From contig NZ_CP038810.1 of assembly GCF_004797125.1 (NCBI RefSeq), forward strand, positions 1,860,001 through 1,924,000: a stretch of 64,000 nt of DNA, read 5' to 3'. A program made the translations under genes and the position numbers. The notes under the pieces were generated by a model. The model saw nothing but the letters and a program-made list of their open reading frames with translations, was not told the origin of the DNA and did no database searches. Below are positions 59,926 to 64,000 of the stretch, piece after piece. Each line of letters begins with the position of its first letter. Position 1 is the first letter of the stretch. The DNA is from Flavobacterium sangjuense. GTDB lineage: Bacteria; Bacteroidota; Bacteroidia; Flavobacteriales; Flavobacteriaceae.

Positions 59926-60540
59926 CTAAAATTGTTGTTTCTTCAAATAATCCAACGCATATCTTCCTTCATTGAAAAGCAAATCCAAAATAGAAAGGTT
60001 GTTTAGATAGCCATGTTTGTCGCCAAAAACCTGTGTATAAGATTCAAAAGATGTAGTATCTTTTTTGCCGTTGATTAGATTTCTGAAATCGACTTTGTCA
60101 TTTACTTCATGGAAATATTCGGTAGTTTCATCATAATCAAATTCCAAACGCAAACACTTAGATACAAATGACATTGTTTCCAAGTTCAAGTCCATCAAAA
60201 AGGTATGTTTCTTTTGAAAAATTGGGGCAATATCATCTTCAAAATATTCGAAGAAAGGTGAAGTTCTATAAGCGGCTTCCAGCGATTTGAAGTGTTGCTT
60301 TTGCCAATCAAAATCGTTCTCAATTCTTACTTCTTTTATACGTTGATGTCTTTCTTTGTTATGCTTAATCGGAACATTCAACAGCTGAATTCCGTTTGGA
60401 CTGTAAATATACATTCGGTTACGGTTGGTTTGCTTCTGAAAATTATCTTCCATTTCAAACGTTACAATATCAGCTTTGGCAATCGCCACAAAATGACTGA
60501 TTGAAGGAAAGTAACTTGGATGGATTAAGATGTTGTTCAT
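59926..60540 (-). CDS. WbqC family protein
   Basis: A 204-residue protein. ILIHPSYFPSISHFVAIAKA and the DNFQKQTNRNRMYIYSPNGIQ segment are WbqC/YbbR-type family motifs; the family takes part in O-antigen or other surface sugar synthesis. The ATG overlaps the left arm of the inverted repeat around the four-helix-bundle gene. Function and substrate are unknown. Confidence 0.9.
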   Translation of the reverse strand: MNNILIHPSYFPSISHFVAIAKADIVTFEMEDNFQKQTNRNRMYIYSPNGIQLLNVPIKHNKERHQRIKEVRIENDFDWQKQHFKSLEAAYRTSPFFEYFEDDIAPIFQKKHTFLMDLNLETMSFVSKCLRLEFDYDETTEYFHEVNDKVDFRNLINGKKDTTSFESYTQVFGDKHGYLNNLSILDLLFNEGRYALDYLKKQQF

Positions 60541-60567
60541 TTGGTTATTCGGTAATTTGGTTATTTG
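60540..60567. repeat. Left arm of inverted repeat around the four-helix-bundle gene
   Basis: A 28-base arm made of TTTGGTTA and TTCGGTAA steps in 8-bp register. It is the reverse complement of 60947-60974 with two differences. Its first base is part of the wbqC start codon, and it includes the four-helix-bundle stop codon. Related TCGATTTG steps continue inward to about 60598 and encode the tail of the protein. Confidence 0.9.
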
Positions 60568-60938
60568 ATTTCGTTCGATTTGTCGATTTGATAATTTCTT
60601 AGAGAATTTAGTTTGTTAGTGATACTTTCTAACTGCTCTCTTAATTTTAAATAATCAACTTCTGAAACAAAATTTAACTCAAATGAAATAATTAATTGGT
60701 TGAGTACTTCCACAGCAGAGCCGAATGCAATTGTAGTAAAATGGGCTTTATCTTTATAGTTTTTTCGTGCTGAACCTTCAGCAATATTAGATGCAATTGA
60801 TATGGAAGCTCTTTTAAGTTGTGATGTTAATCCAAATTTTTCTGTATCAGGAAAGTGTGTAGTTATTTCATAAACAGACTTGGAAAACTCTTTAGCTTCT
60901 ACCCAAACTTCTAATTTTTCAAAAGAAAAGACATACAT
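60561..60938 (-). CDS. Four-helix-bundle protein, 23S rRNA intervening-sequence protein family
   Basis: A 125-residue helical protein (TIGR02436-type). SFEKLEVWVEAKEFSKSVYE and FGLTSQLKRASISIASNIAEGS are the hallmark motifs. Homologues are encoded inside intervening sequences of some 23S rRNA genes and, as Avd, in diversity-generating retroelements. Inverted 28-base arms surround the gene, which together fill the space between lepB and wbqC. The last 12 residues come from the repeat phrases themselves. No function is known for the free-standing genes; RNA binding is likely. Confidence 0.92.
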   Translation of the reverse strand: MYVFSFEKLEVWVEAKEFSKSVYEITTHFPDTEKFGLTSQLKRASISIASNIAEGSARKNYKDKAHFTTIAFGSAVEVLNQLIISFELNFVSEVDYLKLREQLESITNKLNSLRNYQIDKSNEIK

Positions 60939-60946
60939 ACACTTTA

Positions 60947-60974
60947 CGAATAACCAAATTACCGAATAATCAAA
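60947..60974. repeat. Right arm of inverted repeat around the four-helix-bundle gene
   Basis: The reverse complement of the left arm (26 of 28 bases). It ends on the base next to the lepB stop codon, and lies eight bases upstream of the four-helix-bundle start codon. Confidence 0.9.
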
Positions 60975-62528
60975 TTAACTATTTTTAGCTTTTCGTTTCT
61001 TCCAGAAATAATCTCCAACAAAATACAAGGCTAACAAACCAAGGAAATATTTGAAATAGGATTGTGGTAGCCCGTCACCGCCAACGGTTGTGAATAATCT
61101 TTCCCAACGGATTTTGTTAAGTCCTTTTCCGTTGCTGTCCCAACTCATCCAAATAAAAACTGGTTTTCCAACGATATGATCTTCCGGAACATAACCCCAA
61201 TAACGGCTGTCTTCAGAGTTATGACGGTTGTCTCCCATCATCCAATAGTAGTTTTGCTGGAAAGTATAGCTTGTTACTTTTTTGTCATCTATATAAATGT
61301 CATCGCCAACCACTTTTAAATCGTGTTTTTCGTAAACGGAAATCAATCTCTTATAGAAAGGAAGCGTTTTTAGATTTAACGCAACTGTTTTTCCAGCCTC
61401 CGGAATGTATATCGGACCAAAATTGTCTCCATTCCAATTTGGATTGTGCGTAAAAATATTTGGTTCACCTTCTTTAGCAACTATTTGCGTAACCGATTTA
61501 ATTCCGGTAACACTTCTGAGTGTTTCAGCGCCAGCTTTGGTTAATGCTCTTAAGTATAAAGTATCTCTTGCTTCGCTTTTAAAACCTGCACCATCAGTAG
61601 AACCAACTTGATTTAACAAATACTCAAAATCAAGATCCGGATTATTCATATCATAAGTTACCGCATAAGAATACTGTGTCTTGGCTCTTTCCGGTAAGAT
61701 TAATTCTTTTCCGTTGATATAAACGGTTCCGTTTTTTATTTGCAACGAATCACCAGGTGTACCTTGACAGCGTTTTACATAGTTTGATTTTTTGTCAACA
61801 GGTTTTGCAATGCTTCTTCCTGAAGTGTCAAAGAATTTGTAAACTGTATCGGCTGGCCAGTTGAAAACAACAATATCATTTTTTTCTATTTTTTCAAAAC
61901 CAGGAAATCTAAAGTAGGGTAATTGTGGCCAACTCAAATAAGATTTTGTTTTTATGATTGGCAAAGTGTCGTGAACCATTGGTGCAGCTACTGTTGTCAT
62001 TGGTGTTCTGGCACCATAATGAAATTTGCTCACAAAAAGGAAGTCTCCAATAAGCAATGATTTTTCCAAAGAAGAAGTCGGAATAGTGTAGGGCTGCATC
62101 ACGTAAGTATGTACCAAAGTCGCCACAACAATTGCAAAAAGTAAAGAACTAATGGTGTCACCGGTTTTTGTGGTTGCTACCAAACTTCTATCTGTAATGT
62201 ATTTAACATCCTGTGTATAATTGATATAATAAATATAAAATCCACAAGTGAAAATGCCTAACAAAGTATCAGCAGTTGAGTTTTTGCCAAAGCTTCTCAG
62301 GGTTTCTACCCAAATCACAGGAAACATTATCAAATTGACAATCGGAATAAATAGGAGTAATGTCCACCAAGTCTCTCTGTTGATGATTTTCATCAAAATG
62401 ATGGAATTATATACCGGGACAAAAGCTTCCCAAGATTTTCTTCCTGCTTTTTCGTATAATTTCCAAGTTCCCAAACCATGAACGATTTGGACTAAAAGGA
62501 AAAATATGAACCACTGATATAATGACAT
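60975..62528 (-). CDS. lepB: Signal peptidase I with an N-terminal membrane domain
   Basis: A 517-residue enzyme, much longer than usual. Residues 1-118 form an added domain with three or four hydrophobic segments (DUF5684-like). The S26 domain follows: catalytic Ser153 in IPTSSLEKSLLIGDFLFVSK, catalytic Lys in YVKRCQGTPGDSL and box E MGDNRHNSEDSRYWGYV. A large insertion of about 130 residues separates boxes D and E. A last membrane helix lies near 490-510. It removes signal peptides of secreted proteins. Confidence 0.96.
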   Translation of the reverse strand: MSLYQWFIFFLLVQIVHGLGTWKLYEKAGRKSWEAFVPVYNSIILMKIINRETWWTLLLFIPIVNLIMFPVIWVETLRSFGKNSTADTLLGIFTCGFYIYYINYTQDVKYITDRSLVATTKTGDTISSLLFAIVVATLVHTYVMQPYTIPTSSLEKSLLIGDFLFVSKFHYGARTPMTTVAAPMVHDTLPIIKTKSYLSWPQLPYFRFPGFEKIEKNDIVVFNWPADTVYKFFDTSGRSIAKPVDKKSNYVKRCQGTPGDSLQIKNGTVYINGKELILPERAKTQYSYAVTYDMNNPDLDFEYLLNQVGSTDGAGFKSEARDTLYLRALTKAGAETLRSVTGIKSVTQIVAKEGEPNIFTHNPNWNGDNFGPIYIPEAGKTVALNLKTLPFYKRLISVYEKHDLKVVGDDIYIDDKKVTSYTFQQNYYWMMGDNRHNSEDSRYWGYVPEDHIVGKPVFIWMSWDSNGKGLNKIRWERLFTTVGGDGLPQSYFKYFLGLLALYFVGDYFWKKRKAKNS

Positions 62529-62595
62529 AAGGCCGAGTTTAAAAGTTAATGAGCTATAAGTTTAACTGTTGGGCGATTTGTTACAATTTTATAAT

Positions 62596-63300
62596 TTATT
62601 TATGTAAATCCAACACATCTTTCATAGAGAAAATACCTTTTTTACCAATAATCCATTCGGATGCAATCACGGCTCCAAGTGCAAAACCTTCGCGGTTGTG
62701 AGCTACATGTTTTATTTCGATAAAATCAACATCAGAATTGTAAAAAACGCTGTGTGTTCCCGGAACATCGTCGATTCGTTTTACATCGATAAAGACATCA
62801 TCTTCTTTTGGATTTTCGATTGCCCAATTGTTTTTATCGGTACGATTGATGACAGCATTGGCCAATGAAATCGCAGTCCCGCTTGGTTTGTCCAGTTTAT
62901 GAATATGATGAATTTCTTCCATCGACACTTTGTAATCTTTAAACTTAGCCATCATCTTTGCCAGATAATCATTTAGTTCAAAGAACAAATTTACACCCAG
63001 ACTAAAATTGGAACCATAAAGAAAAGCGGCATTTTTTTCGTTACAAAGTCTTTCTATCTGATGGTAATTTTCAAGCCAACCTGTAGTTCCCGAGATCACC
63101 GGAATTCCATGGTTGATAGCAGTTGAGATATTTTCAACGGCAACACTTGGCGCACTAAAATCAATAGCAACATCAGCTTTTTCTAGACCATCAAAAGTAT
63201 TGTGTTCATCCTTTTTCAAAACAATTTCATGACCTCTTTCCAAAGCAATTCTTTCGATTACTTTCCCCATTTTACCATATCCTAATAAGGCTATTTTCAT
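62596..63300 (-). CDS. dapB: 4-hydroxy-tetrahydrodipicolinate reductase
   Basis: A 234-residue NAD(P)H enzyme of the lysine and diaminopimelate pathway. KIALLGYGKMGKVIER is the dinucleotide site; SGTTGW and EEIHHIHKLDKPSGTA give the catalytic His-Lys region. It is shorter than the E. coli protein (273) because of reduced loops, as in Bacteroidota. It directly follows the DUF5683 gene. Confidence 0.96.
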   Translation of the reverse strand: MKIALLGYGKMGKVIERIALERGHEIVLKKDEHNTFDGLEKADVAIDFSAPSVAVENISTAINHGIPVISGTTGWLENYHQIERLCNEKNAAFLYGSNFSLGVNLFFELNDYLAKMMAKFKDYKVSMEEIHHIHKLDKPSGTAISLANAVINRTDKNNWAIENPKEDDVFIDVKRIDDVPGTHSVFYNSDVDFIEIKHVAHNREGFALGAVIASEWIIGKKGIFSMKDVLDLHK

Positions 63301-63858
63301 TTAGAATTTATAATTTAAAGTTAGACCTAAATTGGGTTTATAGTTGATTTCGTTTGGATAAACTTCGGGCTGAAAAGACAATTTATCGTTCACGTTAAAC
63401 TGTATCAAATGCGCATCTACATTGGCATCCACAATATTTAAAATATAAAGACCAACAGAAATCATCAAGGATAAATCTCTATTTCGTTGGTAAAAACGTT
63501 GGGCTTGTACTAACCGATTATCGTCAAGATATTGATATTGGTCATCGTTAAAACCCAATAATCTACGCTTGTAAGCATTACGAACTTTATGGTATTTTTT
63601 ATTGTTATCAATGTAAAAGTAAAGGCTGCTTCCAATGGCACCATACACAATTGGAATTTTCCAGTATTTTTTATTGTAAGCCTGTCCTAAACCCGGAAGA
63701 ATGGCAGAATAAAAAGCTGCTTTTGTTGGTCGAAGTGGATCAATTTCCCTTAATTTCAGAGTATCTTTTGCCTTTAAAGCGTCGCCAATTTTCTGAGAAA
63801 AAACCGATTGATTTCCAAATAGAAATAAAAGCAAAACTATGTAGAAAATCTTATTCAC
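63301..63858 (-). CDS. DUF5683 family protein
   Basis: A 185-residue exported protein with a signal peptide (MNKIFYIVLLLFLFGNQSVF). The motifs KAAFYSAILPGLGQAYNKKY and YWKIPIVYGAIGSSLYFYID match DUF5683, a family common between parB and dapB in Bacteroidota. It is probably a membrane or outer-membrane protein of unknown function. It starts with GTG, sharing one base with the parB stop codon. Confidence 0.9.
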   Translation of the reverse strand: MNKIFYIVLLLFLFGNQSVFSQKIGDALKAKDTLKLREIDPLRPTKAAFYSAILPGLGQAYNKKYWKIPIVYGAIGSSLYFYIDNNKKYHKVRNAYKRRLLGFNDDQYQYLDDNRLVQAQRFYQRNRDLSLMISVGLYILNIVDANVDAHLIQFNVNDKLSFQPEVYPNEINYKPNLGLTLNYKF

Positions 63859-64000
63859 TAACCTTTTATTAGTTTGATAATGCGGTTAAAATCTTCTTCA
63901 GAGTGAAATGGAATCGTAATTTTTCCTTTACCGTTTCCTGCAATTTTTACATCGATTTTGGAGCCAAAGAAATTTACAAATGCTTTTTTCTGCTCATCGT
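63858..64000 (-). CDS. parB: ParB chromosome partitioning protein, C-terminal end
   Basis: The frame is open to the end of the window, so only the last 47 residues are present. KKAFVNFFGSKIDVKIAGNG and KGKITIPFHSEEDFNRIIKL are the C-terminal dimerisation domain of ParB. The order parB-DUF5683-dapB-lepB is the usual one in Flavobacteriaceae. ParB binds parS sites near the origin; no parS-like site was identified here. Confidence 0.9.
   Translation of the reverse strand, partial: DEQKKAFVNFFGSKIDVKIAGNGKGKITIPFHSEEDFNRIIKLIKG

Noticed and set aside
60540..60974. Four-helix-bundle unit as part of a diversity-generating retroelement
   Set aside because: The gene resembles Avd in fold, but no reverse transcriptase, template repeat or variable repeat is present nearby.

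Overview
The window is chromosomal DNA from a low-GC Bacteroidota bacterium, most likely a Flavobacterium or a close relative in the Flavobacteriaceae. The evidence is the Bacteroidota-type promoter -7 box TAnnTTTG (often with TTG 17-23 bp upstream), the near absence of Shine-Dalgarno sequences, the cluster rpmB-rpmG-DUF4295-ftsY, lineage-typical families (FISUMP, DUF5683, DUF6565, DUF2795, DUF4268, DUF721) and a SecA of more than 1100 residues. There are about 71 protein genes, two of them cut by the window edges. I see no rRNA, tRNA, IS element, prophage or CRISPR array. No stretch longer than 300 bases lacks a gene.

Layout. 1-10 kb: the end of an ABC-F ATPase, a PPK2 polyphosphate kinase, a MATE exporter, a prohibitin, the B12-linked GTPase MeaB, an AEC transporter and a GlcD-like flavoprotein. 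10-15 kb: a surface module on the minus strand, made of an AraC-type regulator, a lipoprotein with three Ig-like domains plus an ice-binding (DUF3494) domain, and an OmpA-family protein. 15-28 kb: secA; a probable operon of a 43-residue membrane protein, an ABC ATPase, an ATP-grasp enzyme and a cobalamin adenosyltransferase; a methyltransferase; a second ABC-F ATPase; a glycosyltransferase; and a 2-oxoacid dehydrogenase E2. 28-38 kb: DnaQ-type exonuclease, FAH-family hydrolase, Hpt protein, cinA, rpmB-rpmG-DUF4295-ftsY, DUF721, Nudix and acyltransferase genes. 38-48 kb: surface lipoproteins, two ECF sigma factors, TonB, a CvfB-like protein and murB. 48-64 kb: asnB with a glycosyltransferase, a rhodanese-thioredoxin lipoprotein, recF, ribH, mutL with two rhomboid proteases, then wbqC, a four-helix-bundle gene, lepB, dapB, DUF5683 and parB. 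The adenosyltransferase and MeaB together imply B12-dependent methylmalonyl-CoA mutase in this organism.

The most unusual signal is not a protein. At least nine places carry short arrays built on a strict 7- or 8-bp register. Each array has its own phrase (CTTTGCnA, GGTACTAA, CTGAACA, AGCAAAG and so on). Most fill the space between two genes, and several end exactly on the next start codon or begin on the previous stop codon. In three cases the phrases form two inverted arms in one common register. The clearest case is at 60540-60974, where 28-bp inverted arms (26 of 28 identical) enclose a four-helix-bundle (23S rRNA intervening-sequence protein family) gene. That unit exactly fills the gap between the lepB stop codon and the wbqC start codon, which recalls the intervening sequences found in 23S rRNA genes.
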